DNA from: Bacteroidota bacterium
GTDB lineage: Bacteria; Bacteroidota; Bacteroidia; AKYH767-A; 2013-40CM-41-45
Direction of reading: 5' to 3'
DNA: 64,000 nt
NCBI GenBank assembly: GCA_016708785.1
Contig: JADJFC010000011.1
Coordinates: 62,001-126,000, forward strand
The notes under the pieces were generated by a model, which was given only the letters and a program-made list of their open reading frames with translations, was not told the DNA's origin and made no database searches. Shown in pieces: positions 1 through 9,228 of this stretch (position 1 is the stretch's first letter; every line of letters begins with the position of its first letter). The position numbers and the translations under genes are program-made.

Positions 1-3000
1 AGAGAATTGAATCTGCTGAAGAAGCAGTAAGCATGACCTCTCCCGGTCCACATCTTTGAGAAGAAAAAACTTCAGGTTTGGCAACTTGTAGTTTTTCCGT
101 GACAGTTATTTCATTCGATTCAGCAGAGCAGCCATCAACACTTATCATTACTTTATATTCACCGGATTGCAGAACGGATAATGATTCGAGCGTTGCATTC
201 GCAATTGGATTCTGATCCATACTCCATTGATAATTGTATGCGGAATTAATTGATGCCACCAATTGCGAACTGTTTCCTGAACACAATACTGAATCACCGG
301 AAATAGAAACAGGCGTTAACAGGACACTGCTATATGCCGCTCCCGGTGAGCCTCCATAACACCCACGATACCAATTTCCACCATTGTTCATGTCACCGTT
401 TGGATCTAATAATTCGCATGTATAACCTAGTCCATCCGCTTCAACAGGCCATGGTGATTGGTCACCATAAATAACAAATTGATACAACGAATCCTTATAA
501 TCGTAAATACGAATTTCTTCGCCTCCATTACTCAAATTAAAACCTAATTGCCCAACGACATTTGAAACGTTCGGAAAGACTTCACTGAATTCATGTGCAT
601 TTTCCGGAATTACAATAAACCCACCGACAGGAATCACTGTTCCTGTCGGTAAAGTAAATTTGTGATTCTGTTGTTCATCCATAATCTTCCAGCCGGAAAC
701 ATCCAATGAGAAAGATCCGTAATTATATAATTCAATCCAATCATGCGCGTCTACTTCTTCCGGTGAATTGTAGTTGATCTCATTGATCGTAAGTTGTGCG
801 GGCAAGGCGCTTCCTGTAAAATATGCAGTGACTATATCGTCAGATGAAAAATTATAAGTGACTCTTTGGTTTAGATCACTTGATGGAATAACAGAAGATC
901 CCCAATGATCAAATGTGAAACCGGGATTAGGGATAGCAGTAATAGTTACCGGATTTCCATTGAAATATACTCCTGACCATGGATAAATATCAGGTGTTAT
1001 GGTACTGATCTCAATTCGCCCGGAACCTGCAGGAAATGCATCCAAAGTCAAAACAACTTCAGAAGTTAAATTGAATTCATCTTTAATGTAGTTTCGAGAA
1101 ATTGCAGGACGTTGATTCACAAAGGTCATCATACTTGCAATTCTAGCATTCCAACCAATTGTATCACTACCCCATTTTGCAAAATGAGCGACCATATCGA
1201 AAGCCATTGAATCTCTGAACTGCTTCATCACATTATCTACATTTGCAGGCAGGTAAATAGTATTGATCAGATCAGCATAACGATTGATGAAATAGTTTTT
1301 GAATTTCGGATTCTCAAGTACTGCGGCGAAAATATCAGAAGTTGGATTCACTGCAATTGGATACCTGGCCATGTGCAATCTGTTGTCGTTCACACTTCCT
1401 TTCAAGCCAAATCCATAGTCCGTATCAATCAAAATGTATCTCCACTTTCCTTCTTCCGTTTTTGGCTTCCACATCTTAAGATTATTCGACCATTCACCAA
1501 GCCAGTCTCCGTTATTATAATATGTTTGAGCAATAAAATAATCTACATAGCTTGGAATATCCAGGTCTTCACAGATCTCTTCATAAAACTCTGATGAAGT
1601 TGGTGAAGTAGTGGTTGCATAATTATAAAGCTCAATAAAAGAATCATCGCTTCCTTCATTCACAACAATGCTTGGCCCAATCTGCTCAATATAATTGATC
1701 TCATCTTCTTCAAATCCAAAATTTGATTTGATCCAATTCTGATTGTGCTTTTCATTGAACTGATAAACTCCCCAGAAGGCACCATTCAGAAACATCACTA
1801 CAGGCTCGGAACCAACATAACCGCTGTAGGTATTCTTCATCAATCGTTGCATTAGTCCATCTCTGAAATGCACTACATTCCAATCTGTACCTGCATTACG
1901 AAGAACAAATCTGTCGTATTCTGTTATAAATGGTTTATCTTGAATAAACGGATAGATCAATTCCCCTGTTCCAAACCGATCACTCAATTTGATCTCAAAA
2001 CTTTTTTGGGGTTTGTAACGGGAATAATTTCCATAGATCTCAATTTCTGCATTCGTTGAAAAGATCCGATTCTTGTCCTTATCGAAATACTCAATCGATG
2101 CAGGCTTTTGCCAGTCTTGCCAAAAGTTGGCTCCCAAGTATGGACTCGCAGTGTCAGCATTTGGGCCTAATACATAAATACCGGTATTGTAATCCCAAAG
2201 ATTCAATGAATCTGTGGTTATGCAAAATGCAGGAAGATGAAATTCCTGATCAATGAAATAGGTGTTGGTAACCGTCGGACTTTGAATATATCCTGGTGCA
2301 AAAACCGATGCTCTTATTGTAGTTGTTGCAGATAAGTTCAACGGCAAAGAATAAACAAGACTTGTTGGACCCGGCTCATCACCATTAATTGTATACTTAA
2401 TTGATGAACCCGGAGTAGTTGTAATAAATGAAATGTTTTGTGCAGAATTGTAATACCCTGCGGCAATTGAAAACAATGGCGCAGAAGCGTAACCAGCATA
2501 ACATATTGATGAATTGTTCGATGCTAATGGAGTTGGTTCATCAGAAAAACACCATGTTGAACTTCCATCCGGAATTCTGCCAAAGGAATTATCATTTTCC
2601 ATTGCCGGATAAGAAACCTGGTCTTCAAGAAGTCCTGATGAATTGTACAGGTAAACTGTTTCTCCTGCTCTGCTTAATTTGAATTTCGCATTGTAATACG
2701 TAGAAGGCGTTGTTATGAACCAAGAGGGTGTAGCACTATAGATTAGTCCTTCGTTTTTCATTCCAAAAATCAAAAACGGATTCGATGACATGTCTGTCTG
2801 AAATGTAAATGCATCGTGCGTTTCAACAGATAAAACATTTTGTCCATTCTTCAATATTGACTTTAGAAAAACAGGATTGATATAAAACGAATCGGGTGAA
2901 AGTCCTAGATACATTGCTGCTTCATGTGGACTTTTCGCAAGAGCATCCCATTGCGGACGACTTCCTGCTCCGCCAATATTTGAGCGTGCAATCTCAACTC

Positions 3001-3586
3001 CATTTAGATAGGCCACAAATCCATCATCATAATCCATGAAAAATATTGCATTGATGATCTCTGATGTATCAGCTAGAAACGATTGTCGCATCATGACTGA
3101 AACACCAGGCGAAATTATAGTCCCATCATCTCCATCGCTAAAGCCAATTCCACCATTTCCGGTGTACCATGAATTATCGTTGAATGAAAGATTTCTCCAG
3201 TTTGTATCAAGCGAGGAAGAACCCGGCATGTAATTCCAAGAACCATTTGCATCGACAGCCATTTCATAATGATCGACAAGAACATTACTGGTTGAATCAG
3301 ATGCGAAAATAAGGACACTGTTTCCAGGTGTAAGAACTTCTGAAAGGAATTTGAACCTAAAAGGAACTCCGGAATCATCGGTCAGGCCGTAACCCGACAG
3401 ATCAACATCACTACTTCCTGCATTATACAACTCAATCCAATCCGAATACATTCCGTTCGAATTTTGAATCGTCGATATATTTGAAGGACAAACTTCATTG
3501 ATCACTATCTGGCCGGCAACAATTGCTAAATTGAATACTGAAGCCAAAAGGCATAGAAAAGCCCCCTTTAAAATTTGTTTGGACAT
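1..3586 (-). CDS. CotH kinase / lamin-tail domain surface protein (C-terminus beyond window)
   Basis: The frame is open for 1195 codons from an ATG at 3586 and runs off the left edge. Residues 1-25 form a signal peptide ending VAGQ. Next come a lamin-tail domain (about 26-110, INEVCPSN..DWIELYNAG), a chitobiase C-terminal-type beta domain (about 360-440), a CotH-like kinase domain (about 500-830, containing YILIDTDYGFGL) and a second lamin-tail domain (about 930-1020). CotH proteins are atypical protein kinases. Exported Bacteroidota relatives carrying lamin-tail domains are thought to sit on the cell surface. The missing end would probably hold Ig-like repeats and a T9SS sorting domain, which is inferred. 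No frame break was found in this long gene. Confidence 0.88.
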   Translation of the reverse strand, partial: MSKQILKGAFLCLLASVFNLAIVAGQIVINEVCPSNISTIQNSNGMYSDWIELYNAGSSDVDLSGYGLTDDSGVPFRFKFLSEVLTPGNSVLIFASDSTSNVLVDHYEMAVDANGSWNYMPGSSSLDTNWRNLSFNDNSWYTGNGGIGFSDGDDGTIISPGVSVMMRQSFLADTSEIINAIFFMDYDDGFVAYLNGVEIARSNIGGAGSRPQWDALAKSPHEAAMYLGLSPDSFYINPVFLKSILKNGQNVLSVETHDAFTFQTDMSSNPFLIFGMKNEGLIYSATPSWFITTPSTYYNAKFKLSRAGETVYLYNSSGLLEDQVSYPAMENDNSFGRIPDGSSTWCFSDEPTPLASNNSSICYAGYASAPLFSIAAGYYNSAQNISFITTTPGSSIKYTINGDEPGPTSLVYSLPLNLSATTTIRASVFAPGYIQSPTVTNTYFIDQEFHLPAFCITTDSLNLWDYNTGIYVLGPNADTASPYLGANFWQDWQKPASIEYFDKDKNRIFSTNAEIEIYGNYSRYKPQKSFEIKLSDRFGTGELIYPFIQDKPFITEYDRFVLRNAGTDWNVVHFRDGLMQRLMKNTYSGYVGSEPVVMFLNGAFWGVYQFNEKHNQNWIKSNFGFEEDEINYIEQIGPSIVVNEGSDDSFIELYNYATTTSPTSSEFYEEICEDLDIPSYVDYFIAQTYYNNGDWLGEWSNNLKMWKPKTEEGKWRYILIDTDYGFGLKGSVNDNRLHMARYPIAVNPTSDIFAAVLENPKFKNYFINRYADLINTIYLPANVDNVMKQFRDSMAFDMVAHFAKWGSDTIGWNARIASMMTFVNQRPAISRNYIKDEFNLTSEVVLTLDAFPAGSGRIEISTITPDIYPWSGVYFNGNPVTITAIPNPGFTFDHWGSSVIPSSDLNQRVTYNFSSDDIVTAYFTGSALPAQLTINEINYNSPEEVDAHDWIELYNYGSFSLDVSGWKIMDEQQNHKFTLPTGTVIPVGGFIVIPENAHEFSEVFPNVSNVVGQLGFNLSNGGEEIRIYDYKDSLYQFVIYGDQSPWPVEADGLGYTCELLDPNGDMNNGGNWYRGCYGGSPGAAYSSVLLTPVSISGDSVLCSGNSSQLVASINSAYNYQWSMDQNPIANATLESLSVLQSGEYKVMISVDGCSAESNEITVTEKLQVAKPEVFSSQRCGPGEVMLTASSADSIL

Positions 3587-3873
3587 GGAAATTTTGTGGT
3601 ACTTGTGATTTTTTAATCATTTAAATGAGAACAGCGAATTTAACCTTTTTAAACTGAATTAAAAACTTGAAAATGAACAATATGGCGGACAATTGAAAAT
3701 GCTTGGTGAACGTAACAAATAGCTTGAATAATGTTCGTTTCAATATACTTTTAATAAGAGATTCCAGCTCCAGATCAGGTTAGCTTTTTAATGATAAATA
3801 TTTGTAAGTTTGGCAAAATGACGATCGGAAAATTGGCTCCTGTTCCTTCATTTCTTTAAAATAAACCAAATTA

Positions 3874-4119
3874 ATGAACCCCCAAAAAGATCTCGTAGTC
3901 AAATCAAAAAAGAGAATGATCACTTTTATACTCATTCTTTCTTTATATCTGACTTTCGACTTTTGCAAGAATGTATATGAATACGTTGTAGATCCTGATC
4001 TTTCTTTTTTCGTAAAGATGTATAGTATTTCTATAAATGGAGCATTGGCTTGTGTGTTCGGAGTTCTTGCCGGTTTCTCTATAAAACGTTTTTTGATGAT
4101 GGACCAGGTTAGTCATTAA
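3874..4119 (+). CDS. Two-helix membrane anchor, probably the N-terminus of the SpoIIE phosphatase
   Basis: 81 residues with two hydrophobic segments (about 15-32 and 46-70) separated by a short charged loop (KNVYEYVVDPD). The stop lies four bases before the ATG of the SpoIIE phosphatase. Bacteroidota SpoIIE-type phosphatases often have N-terminal membrane helices followed by a short coiled coil, so this is either a translationally coupled anchor subunit or the detached front of the same protein. Removing one T at 4116-4117 would join the frames as ..DQVSHNSMGILKKEKE.. . I recognise no separate family. Confidence 0.6.
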   Translation: MNPQKDLVVKSKKRMITFILILSLYLTFDFCKNVYEYVVDPDLSFFVKMYSISINGALACVFGVLAGFSIKRFLMMDQVSH

Positions 4120-4123
4120 CAGC

Positions 4124-4927
4124 ATGGGAATACTCAAAAAAGAAAAAGAAGTTATCCAGCGAGAAAAAAGTGAACTAGTCGACTCGATCAACTATGCTAA
4201 ACGAATTCAAACAGCATTACTACCTTCTTCGTCGATCATAAAAGAACGTATCGGAGAGAATTTTATATTGTACATTCCTAAGGACATTGTATCCGGAGAT
4301 TTTTACTGGGTTGAAACAGCAGGCGACTGGATATTTTTCGCTGCATGCGATTGCACAGGACATGGAGTTCCGGGTGCGCTGATAAATATCGTTTGTAATA
4401 ATGCACTAAACAGAGCCATCAAAGAATATGGAATTACCGATCCTGCGAAAATACTTGATAAAGTTGCCGAGTTGATCGTAGAAAGTATAGGACTCGATGG
4501 TGAAGTAAGAGACGGCATGGATGCAAGCATTTGTTCTTTCAACAAAGTGACAAGAGAACTCTTTTGGGCAGGAGCAAATATTCCACTGTGGATTGCAAGA
4601 ACAGGGGCAATTTATGAATTACTAGAGTTCAAACCCGACAAACAAGCAATTGGATTGACTGAAAACAGATTGCCTTTTACAACACAAAAAATTGAAATCC
4701 AAAAAGACGATATACTTTATATGGCCAGCGATGGTTTTGCTGATCAGTTTGGCGGCGAGTATGGCAAAAAATTGACCCGCAAAAAATTCAAGGAAATATT
4801 GATGATGCAAAGAGGGAAATCTCTCCAGGAGCAACAAGTCAATCTTCTAAAATTCCATAATGAATATAAGGGCAAAGGGGATCAGATCGATGATATACTT
4901 GTGATGGGGATTCGGATTGAAAAGTAA
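4124..4927 (+). CDS. SpoIIE/PP2C-type serine phosphatase
   Basis: 267 residues: a charged coiled-coil lead (1-25, then INYAKRIQTALLPS) and a PPM-fold phosphatase domain (about 40-265). Metal-binding signatures are visible: DIVSGDFYW (54-62), ACDCTGHGVPGA (about 74-85), MASDGFADQFGG and the terminal DQIDDILVMG. The family dephosphorylates phosphoserine, often on anti-sigma-factor antagonists, in a metal-dependent reaction, and usually acts downstream of a sensor. No anti-anti-sigma (STAS) gene is adjacent, so the partner is unknown. It probably acts at the inner face of the membrane through the preceding two-helix anchor. Confidence 0.88.
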   Translation: MGILKKEKEVIQREKSELVDSINYAKRIQTALLPSSSIIKERIGENFILYIPKDIVSGDFYWVETAGDWIFFAACDCTGHGVPGALINIVCNNALNRAIKEYGITDPAKILDKVAELIVESIGLDGEVRDGMDASICSFNKVTRELFWAGANIPLWIARTGAIYELLEFKPDKQAIGLTENRLPFTTQKIEIQKDDILYMASDGFADQFGGEYGKKLTRKKFKEILMMQRGKSLQEQQVNLLKFHNEYKGKGDQIDDILVMGIRIEK

Positions 4928-4928
4928 A

Positions 4929-4981
4929 TCGTTTGTCGTTTATCGTTTTTCGAAAAACGAAAGACGATAAACGACAAACGA
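4929..4981. terminator. Long perfect hairpin between convergent genes
   Basis: An 18-bp perfect inverted repeat: TCGTTTGTCGTTTATCGT at 4929-4946 pairs with 4964-4981, with a 17-base loop that can itself partly pair. It sits between the SpoIIE gene (ends 4927) and the convergent DUF4139 gene (ends 4990). An A-run follows on the + strand, so the U-tract serves the minus-strand gene, but the hairpin could stop both transcripts. The short reiterated TCGTTT wording suggests a mobile or repeated intergenic palindrome. Confidence 0.6.
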
Positions 4982-4989
4982 CAAAAAAA

Positions 4990-5655
4990 TCAATACATAC
5001 TCAAAGGCATATCCTTATTGTACGTTACTTCATAAGAAAACTTCAACGTCTTGTACTCTTTCGAATTAACACTCAAATTCCATTTTAAAAGTCCGGTTTG
5101 TGTGTTGTAATCTGCTTTACCGGCATCCTTCATTTCAACTTTAATTCCTTGATTTTGTGAAAGCGGAATCTGGTCTTCAACAACGAGGTTAAGGGCTTTT
5201 GATTTATTATTTTTCATTCTCAATTCATAGGTTATGGTTTTGGTGATATCATTACCAATTAATTTGTTGCTTTCCTTAACAGGGAGCTTAGTACGTGTCA
5301 CTGTAATACCATTATCACGACCAAATGCAAGATCGAGGGTGTCATTTATCACAGCAGGATTTAAAACTGTCTCGCCAACAAATGTTCCTTCGTAAAAAAC
5401 ATTCGCACTTCCCGGAAGCAGATTCAATTCTTCCCAACCGGTAACTTTAGCTAATAAAAAAGCTTCACTTTCAATTTTTGGAACCAGATAATGATAATAA
5501 GTCGCCGGTAAATTACTTGTTTTAACAGAAACAATATGAGTAGCACCATCGGAAGGAATGCTGTACGGCAAACTAATTTCAAACATCACATTTGCCATTG
5601 TTTCTACAAGTTGAGAATAATTAGCAGCAGATTGCGCCGGTGTCATTTCATTCAT
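4990..5655 (-). CDS. DUF4139 protein, C-terminal part (frame-shifted continuation)
   Basis: 221 residues that complete the DUF4139 beta-barrel-like domain of the preceding segment (LPYSIPSDGATHIVSV, FYEGTFVGETVLNP, GRDNGITVTRTKLP, KTITYELRMKNNKS, LKWNLSVNSKEYKTLKFSYEVTYNKD). The apparent ATG at 5655 overlaps the upstream stop as ATGA, but it falls inside the domain, has no signal peptide and is most likely not a real start. Convergent with the SpoIIE gene across a shared hairpin. Confidence 0.8.
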   Translation of the reverse strand: MNEMTPAQSAANYSQLVETMANVMFEISLPYSIPSDGATHIVSVKTSNLPATYYHYLVPKIESEAFLLAKVTGWEELNLLPGSANVFYEGTFVGETVLNPAVINDTLDLAFGRDNGITVTRTKLPVKESNKLIGNDITKTITYELRMKNNKSKALNLVVEDQIPLSQNQGIKVEMKDAGKADYNTQTGLLKWNLSVNSKEYKTLKFSYEVTYNKDMPLSMY

Positions 5656-6659
5656 ATCCTTTTTATGGCATCCAATTCAACATCAGAAATTGAGGTATTG
5701 CCGGTCGATGTAGATCTTGCTCCTGTAGGAATTTTAGTCTCTCTTTGTGCTGTATAATAATTGATATACCATGGTGGCAAAGCAGGCTTAATATTACTCC
5801 GGTTTGGATTAGAAGTACTGAGTTTCAATTTTACGTTATCCCAGTCTTCGCCTGAAGTTTGAAAAACATTCGCTTTATAGGTGAGTTGCACAGGTGCTGC
5901 TGCAGTCGTAGAACGTAAATCGTAAGAAGGAACCCAACCTGCATTTGCTATCATATAGCTGACATCAACAGTACAGGTAACAGGTGCATCGGCGCTAACT
6001 GTAACTATAACCTGATGAATTGGAGCATAAACTTTTTGTGGTTCTTCACTATTCTTGTACTTCCTTAAATCACTCAAGCGTGCATTCACAAGGTTAGTTG
6101 CATTCGCATTTCTTTGTTCGTCTCGTTTGATCTTATTCAATTGTATATTAATGTCTGTCAATTTTAGTCTGAAAAATTCCATAGCTTGCTTCAATATTGG
6201 AAGTGAATCACTCTTTCCTTCTCCGTTGGATAATTTATTCTTCAAGATCATGTCCTTTTCCATTTGAAGAGCGACCTTCCTATCTGCAAGTTCGTCGCGA
6301 TCAAAACCAATTTCAATCAATGAGTCTTCAAGAAACTTTATTTCTTTTACTACTTCTTTTGGCAACGTACCATCAGCCGGTTTAGTCGGCTCCGGATATT
6401 TTATCTGATGCCTAACTTCCAGCACTACAAAATCGCCTTTCCCTCCTGCCTGAACGCTCGTTGGATTTATAAAAGGTGAAATTCCCTGAAATACAAGATC
6501 AGTGACCCCGGTTGAAAGAGAGACTGAAGATGATCGAAAGACCTGGGCGCCTTGGGTAAATACGGTAACGTTTTTTACGGCTGATTTAACAATTTTTTCA
6601 TTGACTGCACTGGCAGAAAGGGCAATAAATAGCATTGCCGGAAGAATGAAGTTTTTCAT
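5652..6659 (-). CDS. DUF4139/DUF4140 (mucoidy inhibitor MuiA-like) protein, N-terminal part
   Basis: 335 residues before a frame break. A signal peptide (1-18) is followed by the DUF4140 beta domain (about 22-110, NVTVFTQGAQVFR), a charged coiled coil (about 115-210) and the first part of DUF4139 (GWVPSYDLRS.., SGEDWDNVKLKLSTSNPN). The family is exported and of unknown biochemical function; its name comes from a mucoidy phenotype. The frame closes with TGA at 5652-5654. Adding one A to the five-A run at 5660-5664 (coding strand) gives ..DAIKKDMNEMTPAQ.. and continues into the next open frame, giving a normal length of about 556 residues. Confidence 0.85.
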   Translation of the reverse strand: MKNFILPAMLFIALSASAVNEKIVKSAVKNVTVFTQGAQVFRSSSVSLSTGVTDLVFQGISPFINPTSVQAGGKGDFVVLEVRHQIKYPEPTKPADGTLPKEVVKEIKFLEDSLIEIGFDRDELADRKVALQMEKDMILKNKLSNGEGKSDSLPILKQAMEFFRLKLTDINIQLNKIKRDEQRNANATNLVNARLSDLRKYKNSEEPQKVYAPIHQVIVTVSADAPVTCTVDVSYMIANAGWVPSYDLRSTTAAAPVQLTYKANVFQTSGEDWDNVKLKLSTSNPNRSNIKPALPPWYINYYTAQRETKIPTGARSTSTGNTSISDVELDAIKRI

Positions 6660-6888
6660 TTTAATCTGGATTTAAGGTTAGGTATGAAATGCGGTCATTA
6701 AAAAAGTCCCGCTTAAATTTTCAGAATACAACTACATTGCCAATGAGGAAAAGTGAATAGCTATTAAATGCATTCTTACCAAGTAATTTCATAGATACAC
6801 ATAACAAAATAGTCATCTAAATAAATAAATCACTAAATTCGTTCTTAAACTCTCAACATTAAAAAGCACTATTTGAATTTATTATGAG

Positions 6889-9210
6889 ATGAAAACCGGC
6901 ACCCACAAATTATTTGTTTATTCCCTTTTTTTATTTATTCTGATTTTTGATCAGTCAATATTTGGGCAAACATATAATATGACATCGGGTACGATCAATA
7001 CTTGCAGCGGAACATTTTATGATCCGGGTGGAGGAGCAAATTATGGAAACAACTTGAACATTACAGAAACTTTTTGTTCGAATTCTTCCAATTGTTTGCA
7101 GGTAACATTTTCTTCTTTCAATACACAAGCAGGAAATGATGTCCTCACAATTTACGATGGACCAAATACTTCATCACCGGTAATTGGCTCATTTTCCGGA
7201 AATACTTCACCGGGCACAATCACTTCAACATCCGGATGTTTGACTTTTCAGTTTAGAACAAATGGGTCAACACAGAGAGCCGGGTGGATTGCAAACATTT
7301 CTTGTGTTTCATGCGGGACTACCTTTCTGATGAATAATAATACTGCTGTATCTACCTGTTCAGGACTTTTCTATGATAGTGGTGGGGCTGCAGGTAATTA
7401 TGGAAACAATCAAAATTTTACAAAAACATTTTGCTCCAATGCTGGTACTTGCATCCAGATGCAATTCACCACTCTTGATTTAAGAGCTAATGATATATTA
7501 ACAATTTATGATGGACCAAACGTTGCCTCTCCTTTGCTCTCAACAATTACCGGAAGTACAATTCCACCAATTCTTCTCGCATCATCAGGTTGTTTAACGG
7601 TTAATTTTACGAGTAATGGATCGTCTAATGCTACAGGATGGCAAGCTGCCATTTCATGTGAGAAATGCCCAACTCCACCCGCTGGTGTTGCAACTTATAC
7701 TCATCCAACAATTGGACTTCAAAATACTTATGTTGGGACCAATATGGTTTCAACTTGTGGTGGAACCTATACTGACAATGGTGGATTAGGTGGTCAATAC
7801 TCAAATAATATAAATAGTGTTTACAGAACTTTCTGTCCGGATCAAGCCGGAAATTGTTTGCGTGCTACATTTGGGTCTTTTGATCTGCAAGGGCTCTCTG
7901 GTCCTTTCTTGACCGAATACATGATGATTTTAAATGGCCCAACTCAAGGTAGTCCTGAATTTGGAACAGGTTCAACTTGGTTTGGAACTGCATCAACGTA
8001 TCAGGCTTGTTTAGCAGCAGGATTAGGACCTTATACTTCGACCGATCAAAGTGGCTGCTTAACTTTTGTTTTCAACTCTGACGCTACTACGACGAAAGCA
8101 GGATGGACAATCACATTAGATTGCTTGCCATGCGCAATTGGTCCAAATGGAACAGACAACAGTGACTGTAGAATGCCGACAGCGGTCTGTGGCAATGCTA
8201 CTATTAATGATGCCAGTACCGGTCCCGGAATTGTTTCCGATGGTGGTGGCGGATGTGTCTTAGCTGAGAATTTTTCAAATTGGTATAAGATCATCATCGC
8301 TTCTTCGGGAACACTTGGACTTACGATAACTCCTATTGTTACAGCCGACGATTACGATTTTGCTCTTTACGCTGCATCATCTTGTGGCGCCCTAGGTTCA
8401 CCTGTCCGTTGTTCTTATGCAGCAAATATCGGCAATACCGGATTGAATAGTGCAACAAACCTCACCACAAACACTCTCACTTGTGGGGTGGCAAATAATG
8501 GCTCTGATGTTTCTGAAGATGTTTGCGGGAATGGTTGGGTTGATGAATTGCCGGTGATAGCCGGTCAGTCTTATTATTTACTAGTAAATAAATGGTCGGC
8601 AGGCGGAAGTGGTTTCTCACTTAATTGGAACCTTACTGCAGGTGCATCTTTAAATTGTATTGTCTTACCGGTTGAATTATTAAGTTTTGATGCAAAGCCG
8701 GTTGATGACAATGTAATTTTGAATTGGAGCACCGCAAGTGAAATCAATAATAATTACTTCGAAGTCGAAAAAAGTAATGATGGAAAAGAATTTAAAACAT
8801 TTCAGTTTGTATCCGGTGCCGGAAATAGTACAATCCAAAATGATTACTCTACAGTTGATGAATCGCCTTCTCCAGGGATTAATTACTACAGGTTAAAGCA
8901 AGTTGATTTTGATGGGACTATTGCCTACTCACCTATTGTCGCAGTAGAAATAAATTCATCGAATGTCTTTTATGTTACGCCTAATCCTGCTATAGACAAA
9001 TTAGAATTAGTCTATAGTTCTTCAGGGAAAGAAAATTTACAACTTACCATTTATAATATGCAAGGAAACCCGGTAAGTAATGAATTGATTCGTTCTGAAA
9101 AAGGACTTAACCGCCATGAGCTTTCAATTGCTGACCTAGCCAAGGGTATTTACTACATTGTGTTGAAAAGTCAATTTACGTGCCTGAAAACAAGGTTCGT
9201 GAAATTGTAG
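6889..9210 (+). CDS. Secreted protein with three CUB domains and a T9SS sorting domain
   Basis: 773 residues. Signal peptide 1-27 (..FDQSIFGQ). Three CUB-like beta domains follow (about 35-140, 150-258, 280-413), each with the pattern CSG.FYDxGG..YGNN, FCS, LTIYDGP, SGCLTF and paired cysteines. Next is a cysteine-rich beta region (about 420-595), then the fibronectin-like stretch LPVELLSFDAKPVDDNVILNWSTASEINN that usually precedes a type A T9SS C-terminal domain (about 690-773, VTPNPAIDKLEL..GIYYIVLKS). CUB domains bind proteins or sugars. The product is presumably exported through the outer membrane and anchored on the surface or released. The GNAT-like gene starts 18 bases after the stop, which may be cotranscription or simply dense packing. 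Confidence 0.9.
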   Translation: MKTGTHKLFVYSLFLFILIFDQSIFGQTYNMTSGTINTCSGTFYDPGGGANYGNNLNITETFCSNSSNCLQVTFSSFNTQAGNDVLTIYDGPNTSSPVIGSFSGNTSPGTITSTSGCLTFQFRTNGSTQRAGWIANISCVSCGTTFLMNNNTAVSTCSGLFYDSGGAAGNYGNNQNFTKTFCSNAGTCIQMQFTTLDLRANDILTIYDGPNVASPLLSTITGSTIPPILLASSGCLTVNFTSNGSSNATGWQAAISCEKCPTPPAGVATYTHPTIGLQNTYVGTNMVSTCGGTYTDNGGLGGQYSNNINSVYRTFCPDQAGNCLRATFGSFDLQGLSGPFLTEYMMILNGPTQGSPEFGTGSTWFGTASTYQACLAAGLGPYTSTDQSGCLTFVFNSDATTTKAGWTITLDCLPCAIGPNGTDNSDCRMPTAVCGNATINDASTGPGIVSDGGGGCVLAENFSNWYKIIIASSGTLGLTITPIVTADDYDFALYAASSCGALGSPVRCSYAANIGNTGLNSATNLTTNTLTCGVANNGSDVSEDVCGNGWVDELPVIAGQSYYLLVNKWSAGGSGFSLNWNLTAGASLNCIVLPVELLSFDAKPVDDNVILNWSTASEINNNYFEVEKSNDGKEFKTFQFVSGAGNSTIQNDYSTVDESPSPGINYYRLKQVDFDGTIAYSPIVAVEINSSNVFYVTPNPAIDKLELVYSSSGKENLQLTIYNMQGNPVSNELIRSEKGLNRHELSIADLAKGIYYIVLKSQFTCLKTRFVKL

Positions 9211-9228
9211 AAGCTGAATAGCAGGACC

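Noticed and set aside
1373..3378. Several 60-90 codon ORFs inside the CotH gene
   Set aside because: Antisense or shifted shadows of one long frame with continuous domain content.
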